Origin: Paraclostridium ghonii
GTDB taxonomy: Bacteria; Bacillota; Clostridia; Peptostreptococcales; Peptostreptococcaceae
Reading direction: 5' to 3'
DNA: 45,506 nt
Assembly: GCF_023653455.1 (NCBI RefSeq)
Contig: NZ_JAKEDR010000006.1
Span: 1 to 45,506 of the forward strand
In this document: positions 8,775-16,805 of the stretch, one piece after another
How the letters are laid out: the number at the start of each line of letters is the position of its first letter
How positions within the stretch are numbered: the first letter of the stretch is position 1
The notes under the pieces: model-generated
The model's database searches: none
Told to the model about the DNA's origin: nothing
The model's input: the letters and a program-made list of their open reading frames with translations, nothing else
Program-made: the position numbers and the translations under genes

Positions 8775-9212
8775 ATGAAAAGAAAAAAAAATAACTATGT
8801 AATAGTAGCAGGGTGTAGTAGATTTGGAGTTAATATAGCTACAATGCTTTCTTTAAAAGGTAAAGATGTTGTAATTATCGATATAAATGAAAATTCTTTT
8901 AGAAAAATTCCACCAAGTTATAGTGGATATAAGATTCAAGGAGATGCAACTGATATTGAGGTTTTAAAAGATTCAGGAATAGAAAAGGCTAGTATGATTG
9001 TAGTAGCCACTGATGACGATAATGTAAATATAATGATTGCTCAAATTGCAGATGAAATATTTAAGGTAGAAAGTATTGTATCTAGGCTATATGATACAGA
9101 AAAAGAAATTGTATATAATGACTTAAATATAAAAATTATAAGACCTGTAAAATTGACTATAGAAGAATTTGAAAACATAACATGCGAAGATGATATATTA
9201 TCTGAAAGTTAA
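8775..9212 (+). CDS. TrkA/KtrA-like protein, NAD-binding (RCK-N) domain only
   Basis: A 145-aa Rossmann-fold protein. The nucleotide-binding motif VAGCSRFGVNIATML sits near the N-terminus, with acidic D/E residues at the end of the second strand (VVIIDINE) and GDATD later, as in RCK-N domains. It lacks the C-terminal RCK-C domain that binds c-di-AMP, so it is half of a usual TrkA. With the second TrkA-like protein and TrkH it should gate potassium uptake. SD AGAGGA precedes the ATG. Confidence 0.87.
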   Translation: MKRKKNNYVIVAGCSRFGVNIATMLSLKGKDVVIIDINENSFRKIPPSYSGYKIQGDATDIEVLKDSGIEKASMIVVATDDDNVNIMIAQIADEIFKVESIVSRLYDTEKEIVYNDLNIKIIRPVKLTIEEFENITCEDDILSES

Positions 9213-9250
9213 AGCTTTTAAAGATATTATCATAAAGAAAGGAATTTATA

Positions 9251-9934
9251 ATGAATATATTAATAGTTGGAGGAAGAAAAAAAGCAGATTTTTTATTAAA
9301 ATCATTAGTTACCAAGAAACATGATGTAACTTTAATACATGATGATTATGAGTATTGCAAAGTATTATCAAGAAAATATGATGCTAAAATAATATGTGGA
9401 GACGGTAGTAAAAACTATATTTTAGAGGAATCTAATATATTTGATGCAGATATTTTAATTTCGATGGCTCCAAAGGATGCTGACAATCTAGTTATTTGTC
9501 AGTTAGCTAAAAAAATTTATGGTGTAAAAAAAGTTCTTACTACTGTAAATAATCCTAGGAATGTAGAGGTATTTAAAAAGCTAGGAATAGATAATGCAGT
9601 AAGTTCAAGTCACATAGTTTCAGATATGATTGAACAAATGGCTACAATAAACGATATATACGCACTTTTACCTATTGAAAATGGACAAGTAAATATAATG
9701 GAGATAGTTATAAAAGAGAACTACTTTATATGCAATAAATTTCTAAAGGATATTGAGTTTTTAGAAAATGCTGTAATAGGTTGTATTACAAGAGGTCAAA
9801 ATAGCATAATTCCAAAAGGAAATACTCAAATTTTACAAGGAGATAAATTATTGATAATATCCTACTCACAAGAACAAGAAAATACAGTTAGAACAATTGT
9901 TGAAGGAGTGAAAAATAGTGCAACTCACAACTAA
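9251..9934 (+). CDS. TrkA/KtrA-like potassium channel regulator (RCK-N plus RCK-C)
   Basis: A 227-aa protein with a Rossmann domain (ILIVGGRKKADFLLKSL; CGDGSK; DADILISMAPKDADNLVIC) followed from about residue 140 by an RCK-C domain (VIKENYFICNKFLKDIEF ... IPKGNTQILQGDKLLI). The first glycine motif is GGRKKA rather than GxGxxG, so nucleotide binding may be altered. It sits between the short RCK-N protein and the TrkH membrane subunit. Its end overlaps the TrkH start by 17 bases. It probably forms the cytosolic gating ring of the uptake system. Confidence 0.9.
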   Translation: MNILIVGGRKKADFLLKSLVTKKHDVTLIHDDYEYCKVLSRKYDAKIICGDGSKNYILEESNIFDADILISMAPKDADNLVICQLAKKIYGVKKVLTTVNNPRNVEVFKKLGIDNAVSSSHIVSDMIEQMATINDIYALLPIENGQVNIMEIVIKENYFICNKFLKDIEFLENAVIGCITRGQNSIIPKGNTQILQGDKLLIISYSQEQENTVRTIVEGVKNSATHN

Positions 9935-11411
9935 AAAGAATACAGACATAAAAACTATTTTATACTATATCGGTATTTTTACAATCATAATAGGGGGGAT
10001 ACTATTACTTCCATTGATAACTTTGATATTTTACAAAAATGAAATAGCTTTATCTAAATATTTTATTATACCATCTTTATTAGCTATTTTTTTAGGTATA
10101 TTATTAATCAAATTTAATAAAGAACATGAAAATACAAAGCTATCTGTTGGGCAAGATGCTATAATTGTTGTGCTAGTTTGGATTTTAGCTACATTATTCT
10201 CAGCTATGCCATTTATTTTATCTAACCAATTAAATTTTACACAAGCATATTTCGAAGCCGTAAGTGGTTGGACAACAGCAGGTTTATCCGTTGTGGACGT
10301 ATCGACTGCTCCCAAAATGTTTTTAATGCATAGAACTATAATGCAGTTTTTTGGAGGTGTTGGCATTGTATTGGTTGTCTTATCGGCTCTATCTTCAACA
10401 TTTGGTATGAAACTTTATAATTCAGAAGGTCATTTAGATAATTTATTACCGAATCTTTTAAAATCTTCTAGATTGATTTTATCAATTTATTTAGGATATA
10501 TAATTGGAGGGATAATACTTTACTACATTTGTGGGATGCCTTTATTTGATGCTATAAACCACTCTATATCAGCTTTATCAACTGGAGGATTTTCTGTAAA
10601 AGTTGATAGCATAGGATATTATAATAATATTTATATAGAGTTAGTGACTATTATATTGATGATATTAGGGACAACAAACTTTGCAGCACATGTACTTCTT
10701 ATTAATGGAAATTTAAAAAGATTTTTTAAGGTTAGTGAAGTGAAACTTATGTTTATAGTAATTGCAATTTCAATACCTTTGATATCTTTCTTTTCATTAA
10801 ATAATCTTTATGGGAATATTTCAACAGGAATTAGAGTAGGTGCTTTTCAAGTTGTTTCAGCTTTATCAACAGCTGGGTACTCAACTGTAGATCTTGGAAA
10901 CTGGAGTCCTTTTGCTATATTAGTTTTAATTATATTAATGATAATAGGAGGAGGAGCTGGATCAACAGCTGGTGGAGTAAAACTTTACAGAGTAAATATG
11001 ATGATAAAAAGTATAATTTGGAATTTAAAAAAGCAATTTATGTCTGAGCATACAATTAAAGAAGATTATATATATAAGCCTCAAGGGAAAGTTTATATAC
11101 AAGAAGATGATATAAGAAATGTATATAATTTTATGTTTTTATATATTATTGTATACTTAATTGGCGTAAGTATAATGCTTATATACGGCTATGATTTACA
11201 AGATTCAATGTTTGAATTTGCCTCAGCTCTAGGAACAGTTGGATTGTCGGTAGGAATAACAGCACCAGATACACCAACGGTTGTTTTATGGACAGAAACA
11301 ATAGGTATGTTTTTGGGAAGGCTTGAAATATGGATTGTATTTATAGCATTAATAAAAATATCAAAGATTAATGGTAAAAATAAAAAACTAAAAGTAGGGA
11401 AAAATAATTAA
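9918..11411 (+). CDS. TrkH/KtrB-type potassium uptake membrane subunit
   Basis: A 497-aa membrane protein with four repeated M1-P-M2 units. The filter glycines are seen in VSGWTTAGLSVVD, ALSTGGFSVKVD, ALSTAGYSTVDLG and ASALGTVGLSVG. The GGAGSTAGGVK segment before a basic cytosolic loop is typical of TrkH. It imports potassium, gated by the RCK proteins encoded just before. The GTG start at 9918 has GAAGGAG upstream and overlaps the previous gene. The operon ends at the hairpin 11445-11486. Confidence 0.94.
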   Translation: MQLTTKKNTDIKTILYYIGIFTIIIGGILLLPLITLIFYKNEIALSKYFIIPSLLAIFLGILLIKFNKEHENTKLSVGQDAIIVVLVWILATLFSAMPFILSNQLNFTQAYFEAVSGWTTAGLSVVDVSTAPKMFLMHRTIMQFFGGVGIVLVVLSALSSTFGMKLYNSEGHLDNLLPNLLKSSRLILSIYLGYIIGGIILYYICGMPLFDAINHSISALSTGGFSVKVDSIGYYNNIYIELVTIILMILGTTNFAAHVLLINGNLKRFFKVSEVKLMFIVIAISIPLISFFSLNNLYGNISTGIRVGAFQVVSALSTAGYSTVDLGNWSPFAILVLIILMIIGGGAGSTAGGVKLYRVNMMIKSIIWNLKKQFMSEHTIKEDYIYKPQGKVYIQEDDIRNVYNFMFLYIIVYLIGVSIMLIYGYDLQDSMFEFASALGTVGLSVGITAPDTPTVVLWTETIGMFLGRLEIWIVFIALIKISKINGKNKKLKVGKNN

Positions 11412-11444
11412 TCCCATTGTTTTAAATAATATAATGTAAATTAC

Positions 11445-11486
11445 AAAAAATAATCTATACGATTGATCATATAGATTATTTTTTTG
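11445..11486 (+). terminator. Terminator after the potassium uptake operon
   Basis: AATAATCTATA and TATAGATTATT form a perfect stem, with A-runs before and a T-run after. It can serve both the plus-strand Trk operon and the minus-strand flavodoxin gene. Confidence 0.8.
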
Positions 11487-11533
11487 TTAATATTTGTTTA
11501 AATTTAAAAAATATAATTTATTAAATGTAGTAT

Positions 11534-12073
11534 TTACTGCCTTACTCGTATCCTTCTAGCATAAGATATTAAGGGCTTTATATTGTCCTTATCAGTGAAA
11601 TCTATAGGATTTATATATGCATCTAAAAGACCCTTAACTTCGTCATCTCTTTCTTCTTCTTTTATTCTTTTTAATTTCATTTTCATCATGTCCATTAATA
11701 TTTTATCTACTATGTTTAAATTTTGGTAATTAAAAGCCCCTCTTAAATAAAAATGTTTTATATTATCTAAGTTTTTAAAATTGATATCTTCTATATTTTT
11801 TAGTTCATCAGATTTTCCACTAGCACATCCTACTGAAAACACTATAATTTTTTTATTTGTTAGCTTATCTATATTTTGAGATATTAACTTGAACCCCTTT
11901 ATATTACATGCATGTAACCATCCGCCAAAAATTATAGTGCCAAAAGCATCTAGTGTATCAACTGTAGTATTTTTCGCCTCTAATAAAGCACATCCTAATT
12001 CCTCTGCTATCCATGTTGCATATCTTTTCGTACTTCCATATCTTGATTCGTATACAACTACTGTATTTTTCAT
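11534..12073 (-). CDS. Flavodoxin-domain protein (HemG-like)
   Basis: A 179-aa flavodoxin-fold protein. The FMN phosphate-binding loop is YESRYGSTKRYA near residues 9-20. The strand GTIIFGGWLHACNIKGF and IIVFSVGCASG also follow the flavodoxin pattern. Similar proteins are annotated as flavodoxin or HemG-type menaquinone-dependent protoporphyrinogen oxidase, but substrate cannot be told from sequence. It sits 11 bases after the TetR gene on the same strand, with GGGGGA as ribosome site, so the regulator and this redox protein are one operon. Confidence 0.85.
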   Translation of the reverse strand: MKNTVVVYESRYGSTKRYATWIAEELGCALLEAKNTTVDTLDAFGTIIFGGWLHACNIKGFKLISQNIDKLTNKKIIVFSVGCASGKSDELKNIEDINFKNLDNIKHFYLRGAFNYQNLNIVDKILMDMMKMKLKRIKEEERDDEVKGLLDAYINPIDFTDKDNIKPLISYARRIRVRQ

Positions 12074-12084
12074 GATTTTTCCCC

Positions 12085-12714
12085 CTAATTTTTTAGTGAA
12101 TTTTCTCTAAATATTCCATGTATCATAAAATCTAAATAATCATCAATCATATTATCTATAAATGCTTTATCTTTGTTTGAAGATAGTATTATATTAGTAA
12201 TAAGTCCAGTTATCGATATCCATGAAAAAAATGCATATTTTTCGGTATCGATATTTCTAAGTATTCCAAGTTCTAAACATTTATCATAATGCTTTTTTAT
12301 ATTTTTTATTCTTAGATTTTCTTTTTCTTCTTTTGTAAAGTCAAAATAAAACCCATTAATTCCTTCAATATCATTGAACATTATGGCTCTATATTCTTCA
12401 GGATTTTCTAAAATTAAGTTTATATAAGTTTTGTATATGTGTTTTGTATTTTCTACTTCATTATTGCTGTTTAAGTTGAGATTACTCATTGTTGTTATGA
12501 TTTTGTATGCATTTTTTTTCCATATAGAATTAACTATATCTGCTTTATTTTCAAAGTAGTTGTAAATAAAGGCTGGTGAGTAGTCTATTTTTGATGCAAT
12601 TTTTCTTATAGATAGTTTTGAGTATCCTTCGTTTATTATTATTTCGCTAGCAGCTTTGTAGATTTTATTTTTAATTTTTTCTTTTTCTAATTCTCTTCTT
12701 TCTTTAGTTCCCAT
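12085..12714 (-). CDS. TetR/AcrR-family transcriptional regulator
   Basis: A 209-aa regulator. The N-terminal HTH is YKAASEIIINEGYSKLSIRK followed by IASKIDYSPAFIYNYFENK, the standard TetR domain. The C-terminal helical part should bind a ligand. I choose ATG 12714 (MGTKERRELE) because AAAGGAG precedes it; an ATG at 12741 has no site and overlaps the likely operator. It heads an operon with the flavodoxin gene and lies back-to-back with the ABC transporter operon, which it may also control. Confidence 0.9.
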   Translation of the reverse strand: MGTKERRELEKEKIKNKIYKAASEIIINEGYSKLSIRKIASKIDYSPAFIYNYFENKADIVNSIWKKNAYKIITTMSNLNLNSNNEVENTKHIYKTYINLILENPEEYRAIMFNDIEGINGFYFDFTKEEKENLRIKNIKKHYDKCLELGILRNIDTEKYAFFSWISITGLITNIILSSNKDKAFIDNMIDDYLDFMIHGIFRENSLKN

Positions 12715-12736
12715 ATTTACTCCTTTATGAACGATA

Positions 12737-12749
12737 TTCATTTTATGAA
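12737..12749. promoter_or_regulatory. Palindrome upstream of the TetR gene
   Basis: TTCATTTTATGAA is a perfect inverted repeat, and TGAAC half-sites occur on both sides. It sits right in front of the TetR start and is a plausible autoregulatory operator. Confidence 0.45.
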
Positions 12750-12914
12750 CAGTGTTTATATATTTTGAAGTGTAATCCTTAAATGTTAATTTGTCAATTA
12801 ATATTTAGCTTATTTAATTAGGTTTTATCAATCTTTGAACATAACTAGTGTAAATTTTAAACTATTTATTTAGTGTGTAAAATGTAGAAAATAGGGGCAA
12901 CTTATAGTATTATA

Positions 12915-12938
12915 TATAATGTAGGAAAAATTTTCCTA
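12915..12938 (+). promoter_or_regulatory. -10 box and adjacent palindrome before the ABC operon
   Basis: TATAAT at 12915-12920 is followed two bases later by the 17-base palindrome TAGGAAAAATTTTCCTA (12922-12938), which would cover the start of transcription. This is a likely operator for a repressor of the ABC operon. No convincing -35 box is seen. Confidence 0.5.
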
Positions 12939-12958
12939 AAAGTAACGAAGGAATTAAC

Positions 12959-13014
12959 ATGAAGTATACAAGCTATTAGATTTGTATACAAAGTTTATTT
13001 AGGGAGAATAAACT
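12959..13014 (+). promoter_or_regulatory. Leader with a six-codon ORF and two hairpins before the ABC operon
   Basis: A ribosome site GAAGGAA precedes ATG 12959 of a mini-ORF MKYTSY. The ORF overlaps the first arm of a stem GTATACAA/TTGTATAC (12964-12989). A second perfect stem AGTTTATT/AATAAACT (12992-13014) follows. This layout suits translational attenuation, as is common before antibiotic-resistance genes. Confidence 0.45.
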
Positions 13015-13046
13015 AGCAAAATTTGATTTATGAAGGGGGTTTTTTA

Positions 13047-13958
13047 ATGAAAAATATATTAAATATTAAAGAAGTTAGCAAAACTTATGGGAAACAAACT
13101 GTTTTAGATAATGTAAGTTTTTCAATTAATGAAGGAGAAATTGTAGGACTCGTAGGACCTAATGGAGCCGGTAAAACAACAATAATGAAGATAATAACAG
13201 GATTAACTCCAAAATATGAAGGAAGTGTATATATAGATAATGAAAATATAAAATCTATGAAAAAAGAAGTTACGAAAAAAGTTGGCTGTGTAATTGAAAG
13301 TCCAGGTTTTTATCCAAGCTTATCGGGGTATGAAAATTTAAAATTTTTCGCTGAAGTATCAGGATTAAAGGATATCAAGCAAATAGATGAAATAGTAGAA
13401 ATACTACAACTCCAAAATGCAATTCATAAAAAAGCTAGCAAATATTCATTAGGAATGAAACAAAGATTAGGAATTGCTCAAGCCATATTAACATATCCTA
13501 AATTATTGATATTAGATGAACCGACAAATGGATTAGATCCTAACATTATTCCACAAATAAGAAGATTTATAATCAATATAGCTAAGAAAAAAAATATTGC
13601 CGTTCTAATTTCAAGTCATAACTTAGCAGAACTAGATGTTATGTGTAATAGAGTTATATTTATGAACAAAGGAAAAATAATTGAACAACAAAGCGAACTT
13701 ACTTGTGATAATGAACAAATATTAATCAAAATAAAAACAAGTAAACCAGATATAATGAAGGAGTTTTTAGCATCTCAAAAAATAAATATATGTGAAATGG
13801 ATGGAGAATCATTTATTTTAGAAGTAGATAGAAATGAAATAGAAAACTTAACTTCAGAAATGTTTAAAAATGGGATTCCTTTTTCAACAGTAGAAGAATT
13901 AAAAGAAAGTTTAGAGGACAAATATTTAAAAATAGTTAGAGGTGATTTAGTTGAATAA
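13047..13958 (+). CDS. BcrA-like ABC transporter ATPase (peptide antibiotic resistance type)
   Basis: A 303-aa ATPase with Walker A GPNGAGKT (about 38-45), signature SLGMKQR, Walker B LLILDEPTNGLDP and SSHNLAELD. Length and the C-terminal extension after residue 220 fit the BcrA/lantibiotic-protection family. The start is ATG 13047 behind GAAGGGGG; an upstream in-frame start lies inside that site. Two permease genes follow with overlaps. Such transporters remove bacitracin-like or lantibiotic peptides from the membrane. The substrate here is unknown, though self-protection against the thiopeptide-like product nearby is possible. Confidence 0.9.
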   Translation: MKNILNIKEVSKTYGKQTVLDNVSFSINEGEIVGLVGPNGAGKTTIMKIITGLTPKYEGSVYIDNENIKSMKKEVTKKVGCVIESPGFYPSLSGYENLKFFAEVSGLKDIKQIDEIVEILQLQNAIHKKASKYSLGMKQRLGIAQAILTYPKLLILDEPTNGLDPNIIPQIRRFIINIAKKKNIAVLISSHNLAELDVMCNRVIFMNKGKIIEQQSELTCDNEQILIKIKTSKPDIMKEFLASQKINICEMDGESFILEVDRNEIENLTSEMFKNGIPFSTVEELKESLEDKYLKIVRGDLVE

Positions 13959-14685
13959 AACTTTAAAATTGTCTTGGTTAACATTTAAAAATGTAGTTCT
14001 TTCACCCAGTTCTATATTCTCAATTATAATTAGTTTTGGGTATTCATTTTTATGGATATTTATAGTTAGATCTAAATCATTTTCAGTGGTAGATTTTACA
14101 TCTGAATATTTTAGATTTCTATATATTATAATTTTATATTTTAGTTTTAAAATAATGGGGGAAGATGTAAAAAACAATGCTATAAAAACTTTATTTACCG
14201 GAAATCTTACACGAGTACAAGTTGTTAATACAAAAATAATATCTTTAGTGTTAATAGGGGTATTCTTTTCAATATTAGGTGAAATTAATAATTTAATTGT
14301 TGTATTAGCTTTTAATAAATTCGGGATATTAGAACTCTTAAAAATAAATCATATTAGTTTTATTATATCAATAATATCTGTTACATTTACAATGGGAACT
14401 TTATGCTTACTAATTTATTCATTTAATTTGAAATCAAAAATTAGTAGTACTATAACAATTATAGTATTAAGTGTTCTAAATTTTTATACAGCAGCAATAG
14501 TTACTGGTGTAGATTATAATTTCATAAAAATAACTAATGGTATTAAAATATTTATGAAGACCCCTATATATATGACTACGAAATCAATAGGGTACTTCCA
14601 AGTTGAAAGTTTATTATATTTACTATGGGGATTTTTATTTTATTTAGGGTTTATGATTATTATGAAAAAAAGGGAAATCTGTTAA
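13951..14685 (+). CDS. ABC transporter permease 1
   Basis: A 244-aa membrane protein with about six TM helices. It begins MNKTLKLSWLTFKN, an amphipathic entry helix seen in BcrB-like/ABC-2 permeases, and has a conserved polar segment near MGEDVKNNAIKTLFTGNLTR after TM2. The start is TTG 13951 with AGAGGTGATT upstream, inside the end of the ATPase gene. It pairs with the ATPase and the following permease. Sequence similarity to permease 2 in the phrase around FTGxxxR suggests a heterodimer of related subunits. Confidence 0.82.
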   Translation: MNKTLKLSWLTFKNVVLSPSSIFSIIISFGYSFLWIFIVRSKSFSVVDFTSEYFRFLYIIILYFSFKIMGEDVKNNAIKTLFTGNLTRVQVVNTKIISLVLIGVFFSILGEINNLIVVLAFNKFGILELLKINHISFIISIISVTFTMGTLCLLIYSFNLKSKISSTITIIVLSVLNFYTAAIVTGVDYNFIKITNGIKIFMKTPIYMTTKSIGYFQVESLLYLLWGFLFYLGFMIIMKKREIC

Positions 14686-14699
14686 AGGAGGGGTTTATA

Positions 14700-15416
14700 T
14701 TGTATAGGACTTTTAAGCTAGCACAATTGGAATTTAAAAAGCCAAAAACTATTAAAAATTTAATATTTACTATAGCTATGTTTTTAATTTTATCTTATAT
14801 TTCAAACATGGATACAGGAATTGCATTTGTTCCACAAACTTTTAAACGTTATATTCCACACATTTTTTTATTTAATACTTTTTTTATTCTTGGATGTGAG
14901 TTTGAAAATAATACTGATAAAGTTCTTTTTACTGGTATTTTTAAAAGACATGAAATTTTATTATCAAAAATGTTTAGTATGATAATAAAAGGAATAATCG
15001 TTTGGTTAAGTTATGTTTTAGTAAATGTTATAATTAATGTTTTCATGGTTCAAGATCCCAATTTTATATTAATTAATATAGATTTATTAAAATCTTTAAT
15101 ATCAATTATAATATATTCATTTTCAATAGGATCAATTATATTTTTAATATCAATTATAACAAGTAATAGTAAATTAAGTGGTATATTTGTATATATTTTA
15201 TTTTATGACTTAATGTTTGCACTTATTTCTAATGCTGTTGAATCAACAAGTTTAAGTGAAAATATAAAATATATTCTAATAAATTCACCATCTTATATTG
15301 CTAATCCTGGTGTTGTAGGAAATGGGTATAATTTATTACAATCAATGATTTTATTGGTAACAGGAATAATTTGCTTCTATATCACTAATATCTTGTTAAA
15401 TAAAAAACAAATATAA
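14700..15416 (+). CDS. ABC transporter permease 2
   Basis: A 238-aa protein with six hydrophobic segments. It starts (M)YRTFKLAQLEFKKPK at TTG 14700, chosen because AAAGGAGGGG lies just before it; an upstream ATG in frame lies within the previous gene without a site. Residues about 60-75 read CEFENNTDKVLFTGIFKRHE, matching the loop of permease 1. It completes the three-gene BcrAB-like transporter, and the operon ends at the hairpin 15474-15520. Confidence 0.82.
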   Translation: MYRTFKLAQLEFKKPKTIKNLIFTIAMFLILSYISNMDTGIAFVPQTFKRYIPHIFLFNTFFILGCEFENNTDKVLFTGIFKRHEILLSKMFSMIIKGIIVWLSYVLVNVIINVFMVQDPNFILINIDLLKSLISIIIYSFSIGSIIFLISIITSNSKLSGIFVYILFYDLMFALISNAVESTSLSENIKYILINSPSYIANPGVVGNGYNLLQSMILLVTGIICFYITNILLNKKQI

Positions 15417-15473
15417 GTGATTAGATAGTTATAAATAAAAAATTTTTATATAAACAATATTTTATATATTAGT

Positions 15474-15520
15474 AAATAAGAAGATTTGAGGTAAATGATT
15501 TATCTCAAATCTTCTTATTT
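15474..15520. terminator. Bidirectional terminator
   Basis: The perfect 17-base arms AAATAAGAAGATTTGAG and CTCAAATCTTCTTATTT have A/T runs on both sides. The hairpin lies between the convergent ABC operon (plus) and the caspase-like gene (minus). Confidence 0.85.
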
Positions 15521-15596
15521 ATATCACTAAGGTAGAAATATTGCTCTGATTTTACTATTATTTGCTAAGGATCTTTTTTAATTAGAGGTACTACCT

Positions 15597-16055
15597 TTAA
15601 GCCTCTATCCAAATTGGGGCATTTGGATATGGAATAGCATAGCCTACTTTTCCTTTTTGCCCATATACGGATACATTGTAGTCAACATCTATTTGACTTT
15701 TAAATACCTCAATGAAACTAAAACAGTCCCATGGATAATCTGCAGATTCACATGCAGAAATGTAAATATTACCTCTGTAATTTGTAGGAAAAAGATTCTT
15801 AATACGATTGTAGAAATCTACGCCATTAAAATAATAAGCTGTATTTCCTCTGTCTCCGATTACTGAGTTTTTGGCTTCCCATTTACATGACCCATGAGCT
15901 GTAACAAATAAATTTTCGGATATACCTAATTTAGGAGGGAGAGATCCTCTAAATTTTAATACATGACAATCTCCAAATATTATTTTATCTTGAGATGATT
16001 GTTTTTCTGCTTCTTTCAATAATTTTGGATCATCCAAACAAACGACTAATATCAT
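15597..16055 (-). CDS. Small caspase-fold-like (clan CD) protein
   Basis: A 152-aa soluble protein that I cannot name. It has the two signature strands of caspase-like cysteine proteases: LFVTAHGS with H54-G55, and IYISACES with C102, about 48 residues apart as in C14/C80/CHAT domains. The C-terminal VYGQKGKVGYAIPYPNAP may be the last strand of the fold. At 152 aa it is a minimal domain with no signal peptide. SD GGAGAA precedes ATG 16055. It is the second gene of a two-gene minus-strand unit after the amphipathic protein gene. The protease role is inferred from the dyad; no substrate is known. Confidence 0.6.
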   Translation of the reverse strand: MILVVCLDDPKLLKEAEKQSSQDKIIFGDCHVLKFRGSLPPKLGISENLFVTAHGSCKWEAKNSVIGDRGNTAYYFNGVDFYNRIKNLFPTNYRGNIYISACESADYPWDCFSFIEVFKSQIDVDYNVSVYGQKGKVGYAIPYPNAPIWIEA

Positions 16056-16124
16056 TTATAGTTCTCCTTATTTTTATATTTAAATAATATTTAAACATAT
16101 CAAGATAAATATATCTTATGATTG

Positions 16125-16664
16125 TTATATTTCACTAAAAATATTAAAAAATGTTTCTATAGCATTTACTACATTGAAGAATGTATCTTCTATCTTCTTA
16201 ATTACCGTATGAATCCATTTTTTTATCTTATCTATTAATTCAGTTATAAAGTCTGCTATTTTTTCCATAACTTCTTCAGTAAAAAACTCTAGAGTTTTTG
16301 AAAATGTAGAAACTATACTTTCTTGACTTTCAGGATGGCTATTACCTGATGCTATCATTTTATCGGTATATTCATCGATAAATGCATTTGCTCTTTTTTT
16401 TGCTTCTTCTCTATTTTTTTCCATTTTTGATTTGAAATCATTATAATCTTTAGTCTCGATATAGTTTTGAGAACTATTAGTTATATAATTTTCTTGATGA
16501 TTACTAAAACCTGAATTTTCTAAGTGGAAATAATTTTGAGCTGATATAGCATCATCTGGTAAAGGTTGATTTGATTGATTAATTAGTGTTTTAAACTTAT
16601 ATGGTTTTGATGAATGACGATAGTGGTCTCTGATTTCATGCATTGTTTTTTCGAAATGTTTCAT
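16125..16664 (-). CDS. Hypothetical protein with a long amphipathic C-terminus
   Basis: A 179-aa protein that I do not recognise. Residues 1-75 are polar, His/Asn/Ser rich and probably disordered, and 75-105 form a charged helix. Residues about 117-179 form long amphipathic helices rich in I, F, K and E (KIADFITELIDKIKKWIHTV and so on), without a true TM segment or signal peptide. Such a tail could bind or disturb membranes. The gene directly precedes the caspase-like gene (69-base gap), and SD AAGGAGAA precedes its ATG. An effector cut or controlled by the protease is one idea, but only inference. Confidence 0.7.
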   Translation of the reverse strand: MKHFEKTMHEIRDHYRHSSKPYKFKTLINQSNQPLPDDAISAQNYFHLENSGFSNHQENYITNSSQNYIETKDYNDFKSKMEKNREEAKKRANAFIDEYTDKMIASGNSHPESQESIVSTFSKTLEFFTEEVMEKIADFITELIDKIKKWIHTVIKKIEDTFFNVVNAIETFFNIFSEI

Positions 16665-16692
16665 TTTATTATTCTCCTTAATATTTAAATTT

Positions 16693-16708
16693 AGCTACCC
16701 GAGTAGCT
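16693..16708. promoter_or_regulatory. Small inverted repeat before the two-gene unit
   Basis: AGCTAC-CCGA-GTAGCT is a perfect 6-base inverted repeat in the leader of the amphipathic-protein gene. In addition, TGTAAGATGCA (16753) and TGTAAAATGCA (16793) form a direct repeat 40 bases apart between the regulator gene and this unit. LytTR regulators bind direct repeats, so these are candidates. Confidence 0.35.
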
Positions 16709-16805
16709 TAAGGTTAATTTACCCATATAAAAAAGAATAATAAGTCTTTATCTGTAAGATGCAAAATGAACATGTGTACTACAAAATATAATTGTAAAAT
16801 GCATA

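Noticed and set aside
10031..10366. Minus-strand 111-codon frame inside TrkH
   Set aside because: Shadow of the TrkH gene; no SD and composition follows the antisense of membrane helices.
16125..16664. Idea that the amphipathic protein is a bacterial gasdermin
   Set aside because: At 179 aa with a disordered N-terminus and helical C-terminus it lacks the beta-rich pore domain and length of bacterial gasdermins.
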